Part shown: positions 11,721-25,200 of the stretch, piece by piece
How the letters are laid out: every line of letters starts with the position of its first letter
How positions within the stretch are numbered: the stretch's first letter is position 1
Assembly (NCBI RefSeq): GCF_963678635.1
Contig: NC_087065.1
Span: forward strand, 23,021,254-23,085,253
DNA: 64,000 nucleotides
Reading direction: 5' to 3'
Source: Symsagittifera roscoffensis
Lineage: Eukaryota; Xenacoelomorpha; Acoela; Convolutidae
Program-made: the position numbers and the translations under genes
Notes under the pieces: generated by a model
Databases searched by the model: none
Seen by the model: only the letters and a program-made list of their open reading frames with translations
What the model was told of the DNA's origin: nothing

Positions 11721-12582
11721 TAGAGAAAAATCAAAATTTTTCAAAAAAATTGTTTTTTTAATGAATTAATTAAAACTGCAGGAACAAAAAAGCTTGTGAA
11801 AAAAATGTGAGAAATCAGGTCAAAAACAAACTAATTTTTTAGTTTTATTTTGGGTCTGAATACTGGGAAAGAGTTTTTTTTCGACAACGTCTTATATGTT
11901 TGATAATTTAATGTCTATAACAGATTGTAAGGGTTCTAATTTGATTTCGTTCCTTTGCAACTGAGAACTGTTTTTGAGGCAGTTAAAATGACCAGACTCA
12001 CCCTGCGCGATAGTTCTATTAGTTAATTGGAGAGTTATTACGTACAAAAAATTTTAAAGTTGACTCAAACGTATTTTGAAACGTGGCTTGAAAAAAGATG
12101 AAAAAGAGCCAACTATCAAAACCACGAATCGTAAAACAAATTTGAGACTTGTTTCAAAACAACTCAATGAAACTTGCGCTAGACGTTATAGCAACTCTTA
12201 GTATTTTAAGAAAATGAACACGTCCGTACTCATACTTTCCAGCAACTGCACGTAATTTTTACACATGACTAAGAAAAGTAGCTTAATGGAGAAAAAAAAT
12301 TAACCATACTTTTTGTACTTCAAATACAAAAAAAAACCTTCAATGGAGAATTAAATTCAATAAACAGTTAGAAAACAGAAGTTCAATTTCAAGACAAGAT
12401 ATGCAAACACAACAGAAGCAAATTTTACGATTAACACTGTAACAGAGCATAACAACCAAACCAAAAGTACTCTTCGAATGCACAAAAACTTTCTAGTCTC
12501 ATCATTTAGACAACAACGAATGAACGCGAGAACGCTCCCGCTCAAGAACTCAATAGAAAAAAAATCATTACATTTGTGTCGT
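11721..12582. other. No gene seen
   Basis: AT-rich sequence without recognisable features. Confidence 0.5.
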
Positions 12583-12760
12583 ATTGTCAGTGTCTATGAA
12601 AGTGTAAGTTATAATTATTTTTTAAATCAATTAAAAAATTATAATTACGCTTGATTTGCATTGAATTATTTTGCTTATTTAATTTGTTTTGCCTATGCAA
12701 AACAATCCATTGTAAATCAATTATATCTGAATATTTTTTCTTTTCATAGATACTGACAAT
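12583..12760. mobile_element. Small inverted-repeat element (178 bp)
   Basis: Termini attgtcagtgtctatgaaag (12,583-12,602) and ttttcatagatactgacaat (12,741-12,760) are inverted copies with two mismatches. The AT-rich interior has no ORF. Probably a MITE; no target duplication was identified. Confidence 0.6.
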
Positions 12761-12911
12761 GAAATTTATATGCAATGAAGTTTTATCAAAAAATCCTGTG
12801 CGGAAACGTTCTCTCTTTTAATCTTTGTTGTCTATAACTAGTTACCAGAGAGTTTTTGGATTCAAAACTAATATTTGGTTTGCTTTTTTGCTATATTCCA
12901 GTTATTTTGTT

Positions 12912-13094
12912 ATCATTTGCTTTTTGTAAATAAAAGTCATTTCAAACATTCAAAATCAATTATTTGAAATTTACTTTGAATAAACATCTACAAAGAAAAA
13001 AAACGGTCGTTGAAATCAAAACAACATCAAAGTAAATTTCAAATAAATGATTTTGATTGTTTGAAATGACTTTTACTTACAAAAAGCAAATGAT
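12912..13094. repeat. Long near-perfect inverted repeat (68-bp arms, 47-bp spacer)
   Basis: Arms 12,912-12,979 and 13,027-13,094 are complementary at 65 of 68 positions. The spacer contains aaagaaaaaaaacggtcg. The structure could form a strong cruciform or RNA hairpin. No coding content. Confidence 0.92.
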
Positions 13095-16016
13095 TAGATT
13101 TGTTGAAGTTTCATAACTTTCAAATCTAGCTGGCTAAAAATGGCCAAATGCCGTTTTTAAATGTTGTCATTTTCAAGTTTAAGCAATTACTGGTCGATTG
13201 GCACAGAAAGGCATCAATCAACGCAATTTCTATAATACAAAACTGAAAAAAAAAAATTTTAAAATCATTTCTGCTTTTGTGCGTGTTTGGAGAAAGTAGA
13301 GTGACAAATGGCTACAGTTGACCACAAGTTAAACTTCAAAAATGAATAAAAAGAATTATTTTTCTCCATTTGTAAAATAAATTTTTTTAAATAATTTTTT
13401 CGTGCCAAAAGCGTTAACTGAAGCTTCAAAAACGGGTTTTCTCTAAGCAACGTCGCTGTACTTTGCAAACACAAGATTTACTCCTTGGTTTGGAAAGCAG
13501 AGTGATCTTCGTAATATACAGTTACGATTGCTAGTCCTTAAAAAAAGCTTTTTACTCTACTTGCTTAGTTTACGCGCTGTAAGTCGGCCCAGTCAATAAT
13601 TTTTAAAACAGTTCTGTCAGAAGATTCAAAAGTGTTTTCGAAATAGAAAAAAGATGCAACAAACGTGGTCTATCTGGGGATTTATTGGCAGAAGGCTTGA
13701 AATTTTTAGTTTATCTAAAAAGCATAAGTTTTTCAGTATCTGCTTATTACAAGATTAATAAGTTTTCGTATACATAATAAAAATATCATTTAATTCAGGA
13801 GGAAGACGATATTTACAAACTAGTTAAATTTGAAGTCGAACATTGCACCAGTTTTAAGTGCGTGAAATAATCACCAAACAAAGCTTATGATGGACCACGA
13901 AGATCTAGTGGCTTTCAGTCTGACAGATAGTTTGAATATTGCACAACTGCTCGTATTAGGGTGCTTCATTAGTAAATCAGATCGCCGTGAAAGATTGACT
14001 AATATTTTTGCTCAAAAGAACAGCATTACTTAAATCAGGAACCAAATTTCTGAAACTCGTGGCTCAAACTTTTTATCTTCGTCGGATATTGCGGTTGCAA
14101 AAAGGGCATTTTGTTCGGACCACGGATATCTTTGAAGACAATTCCTGAAAATATAAGCAAAAGCAAACACGTTAAATAAAAAAAACCGAAAGCTACCTTA
14201 AGCTGGCAAATCGGCAAAATACCATAAGATGTGTTATTAAAGTGTTCTTTTTCGCAACATTTCTCTTTTTGTAACTTTCAAATGTCGCAGATAAAGTCCA
14301 AGTTAAAATTAAGTGAATTTCAAAAATTTTCTGTGATAGCCGCTTTTACAGAAAATTGGCTCGATAGATTTTTTTCCGTTACTTGTTCTGAAAATGAAGT
14401 CTACTTTTGAAAATTTTTCTCATTTTCCTGGCATTTCTACTTTTGTTATTAGTGTATTTAGCGTGAGCAAATTGCAAAACCTTCTAGCAAAAAAACATAC
14501 GATCTAAATACGGGATAAATTTACTATTCCGCTGAGAACATGTAAATTAAAGATGACTATGAAAGCTTCCATTTTTTCGTAATTTGCTCGCTTCATTGAA
14601 CAGCTCATGTTGTCTTCCTTTTGATTAATGAATTAGTAATCTGAAAAGGTTTTCAAGTAGAAACCTCCTACGATTTTAGAACCCAACTGCGGATGCTCAG
14701 TTTTCACAGCCCGAAAAATTCAAAATCCAAAGACGTCTTTATTTTTTGTGCCAAAGACGTTTCAATTTTTGTTTATAAGACATTCTCATTTTATGGGCTC
14801 TGCTGGTTCTTACTAGTTGCACCTAATTTTGTTATTCAAGATATTGCCGAAGATGATTTCTCTTTGTTCAATATCGCATTCATATCAAACTTGAAAAATA
14901 AGATCGCTGCAATTTTCTGCTAGATCATTAGAAATCGCTTAGGGTTGAAAGGATGCTCCTTGTGTTCATACAGACGTATTCTGTCATCATTTCTATTATG
15001 CTTCACATCTACAGCGAACTTTTATAAAACTGGAAAAACTTTGAAAGATGGTTAAAACTAGTCATCAGTGAACACTGTCTCCATCAGTATTATCGTTTTC
15101 CCAAATGTTCCTAAATTTATCCTGCAATTTATTGTTTATGTCACGAATGTTATTTCTAGTAAATGCCCTTTTTTGTTTGTCGCCTTTATTGCTTGAAATA
15201 CATTTTTCGCTGTTAAATATCATACTTGAAAGCACCACGGGATGAGCTGATGAAAGAAAAACCAGATCAACACTTTTTAAATTTTCAAGACAAAACTTAA
15301 TCTACAATTTGAAACATGACTTATTTGAATGGAAATTATTAGTGCGTGTATAAAATATAATTTACAGAAATTAAGGCTGATGTTTTCTTGCTTGTTTATG
15401 ACAAAATTGAAGTAGAAAAAAGTTATCTCAACATCCATATATGTGATATTTTAATCAAACTTAAACTGAGTCAAAGTCAAGCTGAAACAAGAGATGAAAA
15501 TAATTTATAACAGGATGACAGTTAAGCCAAAAAATAGAAGACTTGGCATTCATATGTGGGTCATGCGAAAAACCGATATTTCTGGCAGAATAATCCGATG
15601 ATCTGTCTTCAGATTACAAGTCGCACACATCATGTACTTGATACATCACAAGCTATTAGGGTATAACGCTGCTGAGCACAGATGAACTTTCAATAGTTTG
15701 AGCATTGATAAATGTACTTGAACAAAATTAAACAAGCATAGGAACGAATTTTTATTTTACAGAGGCAGCAGCCCTTTAAATTCGTATTCCAAGTCAAAGC
15801 TCCGTAAAAAAATATAACGTAAGCAAACGCCAATCCGTTATTATCACCAAATTGTCTTAATTCAGGTTCTTAAATATTTACGCTAGATCAAATACTTGAA
15901 GACTAAGTTAGTTTTTTCATGTCTAAGTCTGTCTGAAAGGTCCAGTGGTTTTGGAGAGTGAATATAGAACAATTTCATTCCTTCGCTGATGAAAGTTTTT
16001 CTAGTTAATTTTTGCA
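13095..16016. other. No gene firmly seen downstream of NCKAP1
   Basis: AT-rich. A stretch at 14,035-14,160 (minus) follows a tatattttcag and has protein-like frames to a stop, but no family match or partner exon was found. Confidence 0.45.
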
Positions 16017-16022
16017 TTTATT
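16017..16022 (-). terminator. NCKAP1 poly(A) signal
   Basis: AATAAA on the minus strand lies 19 bases after the TAA stop of the last exon. This implies a very short 3' UTR. Confidence 0.75.
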
Positions 16023-16041
16023 GTTCTACTTGTCTAGACAC

Positions 16042-16241
16042 TTATGACTGTCTGACTGGTCTCGGAGGGGGTTCCTTCTGGTGTGAGTTGTGGAATGCAC
16101 ACCGCACTAGAGTGTAGGGGAAGACTGCCTCCAAGGCATCCATGCTTAAATAGGGACAGTCCTCCACTATTTGCTTCAACACCAGATAAGTTGTGTCACG
16201 TGATCTGCGCGACATCAACAGCGTCGCCGGGCTCATCGCAC
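16042..16241 (-). CDS. NCKAP1: NCKAP1 last exon and stop
   Basis: The acceptor is gtgggttacag|GT, whose two bases complete GGT with the exon before. It encodes LMSRRSRDTTYLVLKQIVED, then SMDALEAVFPYTLVRCAFHN, matching [20 protein letters not shown] and MDLLESCFPYVLLRNAYH at the family C-terminus. The tail is basic and Pro-rich (EPPPRPVRQS) and ends in TAA at 16,042-16,044. Confidence 0.94.
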
Positions 16242-19200
16242 CTGTAACCCACACACTCATTTTCAAATCATCATACCAAAATAAAAAAAGATATTTCAAC
16301 AATCATTTGGTCTACCAGGAGAAAACACCTACCAGGATAAAAGGTCAAAAGATAGCAATTAACACAGAGGCGAAGTTGAACTTCGCATACACAAGCAAAA
16401 ATATGACCGATAACGCTTCTGGGAAAAACTGAATGAGTAAAACTTTGAGGCTACAAAACTTCATAAGTGACGCACGCCAATTATGAGTTGTTAAGTGACG
16501 CAAGCCAATTATGACGCGTTAGCAGTACGGATCTTTTTCCTTTTCCCCCACTTGCATATTTTCATGATTCAAATTACTGTTCACATTGTCCGGTTGTCAT
16601 GAAAATTGACATGCAGACTAATTAGGCCATGACAAACATATTTGATCTTCATAATCAATCTGGTAAAACCACTCCTTTGACCATAAAATTGATGTGCGTG
16701 TGTGAGGTGGGTGGGGGGGGGGGGGTGGTGAGGGGGGAGAAAAAAGATCCAGCAGTACCAATCAATTTGAAAAAAAAATTACCAACTAATATGCCTCAAT
16801 TTATGGAGCGGACGCATTTTAATTAGTTTACGAAAAGTTCATAAAAACATCCGACCCTGTTCAGGTTCCAACCCTCTTATTTTGCTGCTGGTCTCCTTCC
16901 CTACCTCTACGCTACAAAACCATGATACCTCGAAGCTAAAGTGCTATTTGTAATATAATAGTCAGTGTTAACACATCCTTAGCATTGGCTGTACTTAATA
17001 GCTGGATCAAAATGAACACTTTCAAAATGAAATTTTGTCGCAACAATTGCATCGCAACAATATTTGCGACTTAGGTTGGAAAAAAAAAGAAAGTTCAAAC
17101 TATAACACAAGCTATGCTTGTGTAAATACCACGACCATCCATCATACAACGAAGTAAAAATTTTTCGCAATATTTTTCAAGGAAAACTATCAATATTTAG
17201 AATAGTTTGAATTTGAGTGAAAACGTTTATTGAAGTCACAAACCAGCCGAGTCCCCACTTCCTCCGTCAGCCGGCGACTGTGCATTGCCTCCCTCCGACA
17301 TCCTCAACACACAGCTGGAGGCGTGAGTGAGGAATCGCACGAAGCAGTTCCTGATGTACTCTTCTTCCGGCTGAGGCAACATCAACAGGGTCATTGTGAT
17401 GATAGAGTTGACTGCCTTGCCAATACACAAGGCGTTGCTACCACTCGCTGAAACCACAAATATTAAATTGTTCGTATCTCATTTTTTTTTCAATTGACGC
17501 AACAAAAAAGAACGTAATAAAATTGATAGAAAGTAACTTTAAAGGAGAAAGAAAACAAAAACAAAAAGACGTTATTAACAATTTTTTCTGCAGATTCGGC
17601 ATGAGATATTAGGGAAGCATTGATACTAAACGTCTATTATTCAGTTTGTTTCAAAGCGCGTTTTTTATTTTAATCATAAAAATGTTATCTTTATGATTAG
17701 CATCATATTGTTTTTACAACGCAATCCAAGTTCAAAAAAATGCGAAGATCATTTATAATCTACGCAAATCTAAATTGAACAATAGAAACTCTACTGAGAC
17801 AGTGGTGACAACTTAAAAACATAACGAAAGAAATACATTTCCGAAGTCGAAACGATATCCGCAAACTGAAAACCATGCCCAACTGACAAATTGTTTTGAA
17901 AAGAGGTCATTTCCGTAGAATTAAAGAACAGATAAATTACCGCTAGATTTGTACACTATTCCTAAATTTTCAACGAAGTTGAAAGGATTCAGAGGCATTA
18001 ACAACAGGTCAAAAACAAATCAGAAAAATTTTGATCTAAGGAATTCATTAAAAGTAATACCATCATCTCAATCAAAGCGATTCTCTTTCAGGTGACATTT
18101 ATAAATGACATTTTTGATATGATTATGGACTATGGACATAACACAAGCACGTAATCGTATGAATTTTGACCACAGCTTTCAACTCAGATTTACTGAAGCT
18201 GAAGGAGAAGGCTTTAAAAGAGCCATGCTACAAAATAATACACGTGGTTATGACTCACTTTCATAGTAGCGGTTGAAGGGTAGGTTGTGCAGCTCCACAA
18301 TGTCAGGCAGCGATAATCCGAAGAGAGTGATGAAACAGTTCACTAATTGGTCATTCTCGTGCTTAGTGCCAGTTCCTACGTGAAAACAAAAACTATTTAA
18401 CATAGCCAACAGACAATTCGAAAAATTTGTATGAACTGAAGGAAACCAAAAAAAAACGATCGAACTTTTTTTAACACTCGAAATCCTGGGAAAAATCAAA
18501 CACGTTGAAACTCTTTGAATTTTTAGAATTTGGGTGACTGGCACTATTCCATAAAATAAACCAAATTTGAGAAAATTAGATCAATATGTAATGTTTTTTT
18601 TTCTGCTGGGAAATCTAAAAATTAAAATTCACTTACCAAACAAACAGACATACAGGTTTTTTTTTCGCGCCATTTGCACATTACTACTTGAGATTTTAAT
18701 TTGCCTTTCTTTTAGCAAACGAAACTTAATTCAACTTAAGCACAGTCGACCGAAGATTGAAAAAGAGTAATAAACGCAAGTAAACATAAAAAATAACACT
18801 TGACATTCTTGAAAAAATCTCAACTTTCCAATTTCAAAGAAAAAATAGATGCCCTTTAAGATCTTTGAATTTCTGGAACACGTTAAGGCTGGCGCTTTTT
18901 TGATAACATGAACAGAACTAGAGAAAACTGGATCAATAGGTAAAGCTTTTCTTCCACTCGAAATCTAAAAATTAAATTCCAGTTTCGAAACTAGAAATCA
19001 TTCATGTTTTTTTTTGCGCCATTTCCACGTTCGCATTTGGAGAGTGCTATTTACGTCTATTTGGAGAGTGCTATTTGGAGAGTGCTATTTGGAGAGTGCT
19101 ATTTACGAATATATACCTAAGTGCATCCATAAATGCATCAGTGTATACGAAAGCACATCTGTAGTTATTCGAGACTTTTCCTGAAAAAAAAAAGCAAAAA

Positions 19201-22200
19201 AAAGCCCTATGTACTACGTTCATTACTCTAAAAAAAGAATCACAAGCTAGTTTAAAGACAACTTAAAAAATCAAATTTGAGCTTGATCAAATTTTAAAGA
19301 CTTTTTCTTTATCAAAAACAAAAAACCGCACGATTTGAATAACTGACATCTAAAATAGTGTTACTCACGCAGTTGCTCGAAGTTTTTTATTTTGAGCAGC
19401 TGTTGCAGTATGGGGTCATAGTACTTCACTTTGAAGCCAGCTGTGGCGGCCAAGTCATTTGCATCCTAATCACAGACACGAGTAACCTGACATTAATTTA
19501 CAAAAAAAAAAACAGAAACAGCACAAACTAATCAAAAATGCTCTAGAAGGTGCAGTTTGTGGTGATGCTAGCATATGAACTATAAAATTGCAATTCCCAA
19601 CTAAGATAAAAGCTATCACTTGCAAGGTAGATCATATAGTCAAGTAAGTCACTGCTTACGTAGGTTTAAACAACTAATTTTTGGGTAAGAGGAGCTTTGT
19701 ACTTCTCAAAAAAACACCTTGATATTGTTTTAAACTATTACCGGTCTCTGGTCTGGCTTTTCCAGTCCGGATATACATGACATGAGAAATGGGACTCTCC
19801 TCTTCAGCACATCATTCAGGGCAGTGGAGAGTAGATCCCTCAGAGCCAAGAAGGCGCCCATCATCGTCAACAGCTGATTTACTGTCTTCCTATCCTCTTT
19901 GTTAATCAGGGTGTCACCTGAAACCAATCTATTATTACAAACCAGGTTATTTTATGCACTAAACGTAAAAAAAAGACATTACACGAAAAAACTTATTGCT
20001 TTTATAACCCAAAAAATCAATACATTACGAGCCCAATCTGTTGCAGTGCGGACTTGAATGATAGTGGATTCCACAGAACAAATCGTTGTTTCCACAGTCA
20101 TTTTAATGATTTTTATTATAGTATTGAACTTTGATATTGATTTCAACTTTGATCGGCTTTAAAAATTTATAACTCCACGCAGAGACGACGCCGAGTATAT
20201 CATCACTTGCGGGCCAAGTGATGATATGCTTGGCATCGTCTCTGCAAGGAGTTCTCGATATTCTTCCCAAGCAATCCTAATCATGAAGCCTCCAAGCCAA
20301 TTAAGGTTGAAATCAATGTAAGGCAAGAACTTAGTTTCATCAAAAAAACAGCGACACCAGCTGAGTTGCGAAGATTCACAATTTCTGTTCTGTCGATTAA
20401 AACCTTAACCTCAGATTTAGCAAGGTAATTTTCGAGAAATGGAAAAGTTCCAAAAAATGGTCAAATTTCAAAAATTTGACGTTTTCTAAAGCCAATACTC
20501 TTTTTCTATCAAAATTAGGGTGTAGTAGCTAATGCAGAGGAGATCCCAATAACACTCTTTTTTATTAGTCCCTTAATCTCAACTTTGCGATTGTAGTTGT
20601 CAAGAAAATCAAAATAAACCAAAAAATGGGTAAAAAAATCCCCACTGAAACGTCCATCCAGCACACAAGGGAGTAGGCGTTCTCTCCATTGATGCCACTT
20701 TTTCAAAAATAGGCAAAGTAGTTCTCGGGAAAAGCTGCAAAAAGTTTCATAAAAGCAAAAACTAATTTAGTAGCGCAAAACTAATTAGTTTCGCATAAAA
20801 GTTTAACATAAAAGTTTCGCAAAAACTAATTTAAAATCCCAAACTCTACACATTTTCATAATACCTATTTTTATCGGACAGAAACTAGCCGCCAATAAAC
20901 CAGATAAAAAATATACATCTATGGTGCAAAAGTAAACCAGATATGAAAAAGCAAAAGTTCACCACCAAACAAACTCGCACTTTTAGTTGCGACTTAGATT
21001 GAAAAAAAGATTGGTGCGTTTTATAAATTTATGACCGGTGCTTTTTTGATAGATGTAACTCAATTTGAGAAACTGGATCAATAGGTAAAAAATTTTAGCT
21101 TGCTGGGAAATCTGATGAACCCATTCCATTTTCGAAATAAGACGCCAACCGCGTTTTTCGTGACTTTTTTTTATTTTTGCTATTCGGCGGAGTTTGCTTT
21201 CTTTTTAACAAGGGAAATGAACTAACTTAAAAAATCAAAATTCAAACCGCAAAAAAAAGTCAATTTGAGACTCTTCCTGAAAAAAAACGTTAAAAAATCA
21301 TCGCGACCTATGTAAGAGTCTGAACTATGTATGAATATAATTCCTTTGAAGATGGCCTCGAAGCTCTTTGAATTTCAAGATCACTTTATGATTGACACTT
21401 TTATGATTCAACAAACACTTTTTAAGAAAACAGGAACAACATATAATTTTATTCCACTGAAATCTAAAAATTAAAACCCACTTTTCAAACTAGAAGTCGT
21501 TCGTTCTTTCGCTTTTGTTTTTGGTGAGCGCAAGTTGACTAATTTTCAGCAAAAGATTTTGAATTGAACTTAAAAAGTGCATAAATACTTTAGAGCATTC
21601 ATAAATGCCTTACATCTATGAATGCACTGCTAAAGTTATAAGAGCATTATACGATTTTTTTAATTATAAATTTTTTTTAACCCTATATACAACGGTTAGA
21701 ATTGTAGATATAGCATTTACTAGTTACTTGTAGTCAGTAGTTAAAATTGAATTGTCAAGAAATAGAGCACGTCAGCAGCATTGTTAACCCGAAAAAGTCT
21801 ATATTCCGATTTAACAAAGCTTCGTAGAACCATGCCGATTATAGCAAAAAAAAAACTGGCTTGTCTTACCTAATTTGACTGCGTCTCCTGGCTTGGACTC
21901 TATCAGCTGGTAAATTTGGTTCAACTTCGGGGCCCTCTCATTTGCCAATTTCTAAAAATAAAGCAGTTGGTACGTACGGTACAGATTTTTTGTTAACTGA
22001 CCGCAGGGTTTTCATGAGAATTTCGAGAAATCTTTCGTAACATTAATAGATTATTCCACCGCCCCGCCAATAGCTTGCCTTTAGTTCCTGATACTGAGCT
22101 AATATCTTCTGCGAGATGACCTCGTTGATATATCGCACTCCATAGGGTCCAATCATCTCAGCCAGACAGCGCAGCTCAGTGATATCCGAGAACTCCTCCA

Positions 22201-25200
22201 CTGGAAAAGGAATCTCCGGTAGCTGGTTTTTAGCCAGAGGTGCCGTGGGAACTGCCAGAGATATGAAGCACTGGAAACGAATAAGCAGAAAATTTGGAAT
22301 TTGGATGAATACGAATCTATATCAAAGCTCTAAAGCGATTACAAATTTTTTTTCTCTAAAATAGTCCCTTTTCCTTTGATAAATACTTCGAAGACAAGAG
22401 AAAGGGAGCGCTCGAAATAATAAAAAGTAGACTAGATGAATACCCAATAACTCCTCTGTAAAGAAGTATTTCTCGGGCCATAATACCTGACTTGTCGATG
22501 TAAGAGCCAGCAGAATTTTTTTATATATTCAAGCAATGAATAAAAACTTAGCCAGCAGACAGTGTCAGACAGACAGAAGTGTCAAAGGAATTGAGGCTAC
22601 CAAAAACTGATTTCTTGAAACAGAGCCGAAGCAGAACTTCGCACCACTTTCGATATATCTCAAACAAAGCATGGCTATGTAGCCCAGTAAAAGAATGAGC
22701 CTACTAATTCTTTCATATCACGATTTGCCTCGAATGAATATTCTTGTGAAAGAATCATGTCAAGAATGACAACTGTCGCCTTTAGCATTACAACAAATAT
22801 CACAAAGCAGAAACTCAAACCGACAATACGTGGGTAGATGACCGTTGCGCCGAAGAAAAAAGTTGCCTTAAGAACTTGAGCCCAAAAAAACTTGATACTC
22901 GAAGTTTAAAAGTCCCCCTCGGCATGAAAGTATGATTATTGCCCAATACCCAACAAATGTTGCAATATGAGACTACTAAGCATTCATAACATATGCCGAC
23001 AAAATTTTTAAGCTGGAGAAACCTTTAAAAGTTTTCAGGGAAATTATTAGAAAACAAATTTCGACGGCGAAACTGCGCTTCGCAAACACTTGCGAGAACA
23101 CGACAAGAAGAAGCTCTATAAAATGTAAAAAGAAAAAGGTAAAAATTAGTAAAAACTCTGCTACGTCTCGGATTTGTTTAGGAACTAACCACTCAGCCAC
23201 GAACGCTTAATAAATCAGAAATACTAGCCACAAATGAAGCAGAAAACAGATGCTATGAAAATTCCACAGCTACAGATTGTGATTGCAGCAAAAGTACCAC
23301 CAAATAGGTGAAAACTATAAATTAAAAGGTTTATTTGCGAGTTAAGTTAGAAAAATAATAAGGTTCGTATTAATACAGTAACCCTCACAAGCTCCTAGTG
23401 TAAACATAGCGGGTATTGAAATGCACATAATCTCAATATACATCTATTGCACTAAACTTCCAACCGAGGNNNNNNNNNNNNNNNNNNNNNNNNNNNNNNN
23501 NNNNNNNNNNNNNNNNNNNNNNNNNNNNNNNNNNNNNNNNNNNNNNNNNNNNNNNNNNNNNNNNNNNNNNNNNNNNNNNNNNNNNNNNNNNNNNNNNNNN
23601 NNNNNNNNNNNNNNNNNNNNNNNNNNNNNNNNNNNNNNNNNNNNNNNNNNNNNNNNNNNNNNNNNNNNNAATACAATTAAAACATTCCGTTACAAAAAAT
23701 AAAATATAGAATTACAAATTGCAGTAAATGAAAACATAAAAAGCAACTAAATGAAAACTGTAATCAGCAAAAAAAAATTTAAGATGTGGCATCTAAGCGA
23801 CAAAACATAAGCAGACAAATAATAGGACGACAATTTTTTCGAAACGAATTTTTTTCCGTTTGAAAAAACAGGCCTTGATCAGATTCGAACCCAGGACCTT
23901 GGCTGTCCCAGGCGTATTCGTTTTCGTTACCTCCAGACTAAGTGTGCCAGAGACGGTTAGAAATTTGAGTTCATTATGATTCTGTTAAACAAATTGAAAA
24001 AAAAGTATGTATTCCGGTTTGATAACGCTTGCTAATCGCAAGCGTTATTATAGTAAAGAGTTTAAATAAAACTAAGCTTTGAAAAGAAACAGCTCGAAAA
24101 GCGCACTAGATTAAATAAATTGCATATAAAAAAAAAGGAAATCAGCCGGCAGAAATTAGGACGAAAATCAAAATAAACTTAATTGATTTTAAATGGACAA
24201 AAAATATATATAGATTATTTGAATCCGTCCAGCTTACCGTAGCTCTCCAAGCTCTGCATTACAGCCATTGTAGCTTTGAGACGGGACAACATGTCACTCG
24301 GCTTCATTCTCATCTCCGATTGGGCGTTAGGATGGCTTTGAGGGGCCAGCAATTCCCTGATTTGATCCATGAATGTAGCCTCTAGTCTACTTAACAAGTA
24401 CTCTCTCGGGGCGAAGCTAAATCTAGAATAAAAAGAAACATATGAACGCTGCAATACTTACAGCAGTAACTGCATTTCTAGATAATCATTTTTGAGACAA
24501 CTTTCCATTTAACCTGAATTCGATGAAATCACTCTTTTCATTCACACAACTTTCACCCCGTTTTTAAAAACTTCGCTCCACTTTTCTATAAACAGGGGCG
24601 AAGCTGAGCTTCGCACCACATGCGATACAGAGAACCGCCAGGTCAAAAAAATGAAAAAAAAAACGCCGAAAAAACAACACCAAAAATTATCATACGCTTG
24701 TCTCGAATGAATCTCATCTTGATGGAAACCTGTCGCGAAACGCGATAGCCAGCTTGAAATTAGTATTAACAAAAAATTAACCGAGCAGTAACTATGAAGA
24801 CAAAACTTGAGTACACGCCCATTGAGCCGCGAAATGTTCAAAAAAACCCAAAAGTGGGGTTTTTAAAAAGAAGTACAAACAATTTAAGACAAAACAAACG
24901 GAGACAAAATGCTGCCGAAAAAATAGCTTACTTTGGAATAACCAAAAACATGTAAAAACTAAAAACATGAATAACATCAAATTGCCCAATTTTGAATGAA
25001 AACAATACACTATACAGAAGGAGAGTAAAACAAAAATGTGCAAGAAACAAATAGCGAAAATAACCTAAATTTGATGTTTTAAAACAATAAATTCTGAAAA
25101 CTATGAGTAATACGTATGAAAAAAAAATTAAAAAAGTAGTTTTGATCTGATAACATTCAAGGCTTCATTTTTTGGAAAACATCTCAACTTTCGAATTTTT

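Larger units (their letters stand above)
19918..21869. other. NCKAP1 intron with hairpin and repeats
   Basis: Holds the 39-bp-arm hairpin at 20,171-20,253, a stray satellite relative near 20,520, and family R copies at 21,030-21,330 and 21,340-21,570. No other coding signal. Confidence 0.6.
22271..24237. other. NCKAP1 intron(s) with assembly gap; one exon expected here
   Basis: Contains the 200-N gap and SINE-like copies at 22,620-23,380 and 23,790-24,050. About 50 residues of the family lie between the flanking exons, so an exon must be hidden here or in the gap. A frame at about 22,440-22,520 (minus, SGIMAREILLYRGVIG) is open but not a convincing match. Confidence 0.6.

Noticed and set aside
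14035..14217. A last exon of another gene on the minus strand
   Set aside because: It has an acceptor-like start and protein-like frames, but two frames compete and there is no family match, partner exon or poly(A) signal in place.
22421..22530. Candidate for the missing NCKAP1 exon
   Set aside because: The frame SGIMAREILLYRGVIG is open but the similarity to WYLETLLR is too short, and good splice sites in the required phase were not found.
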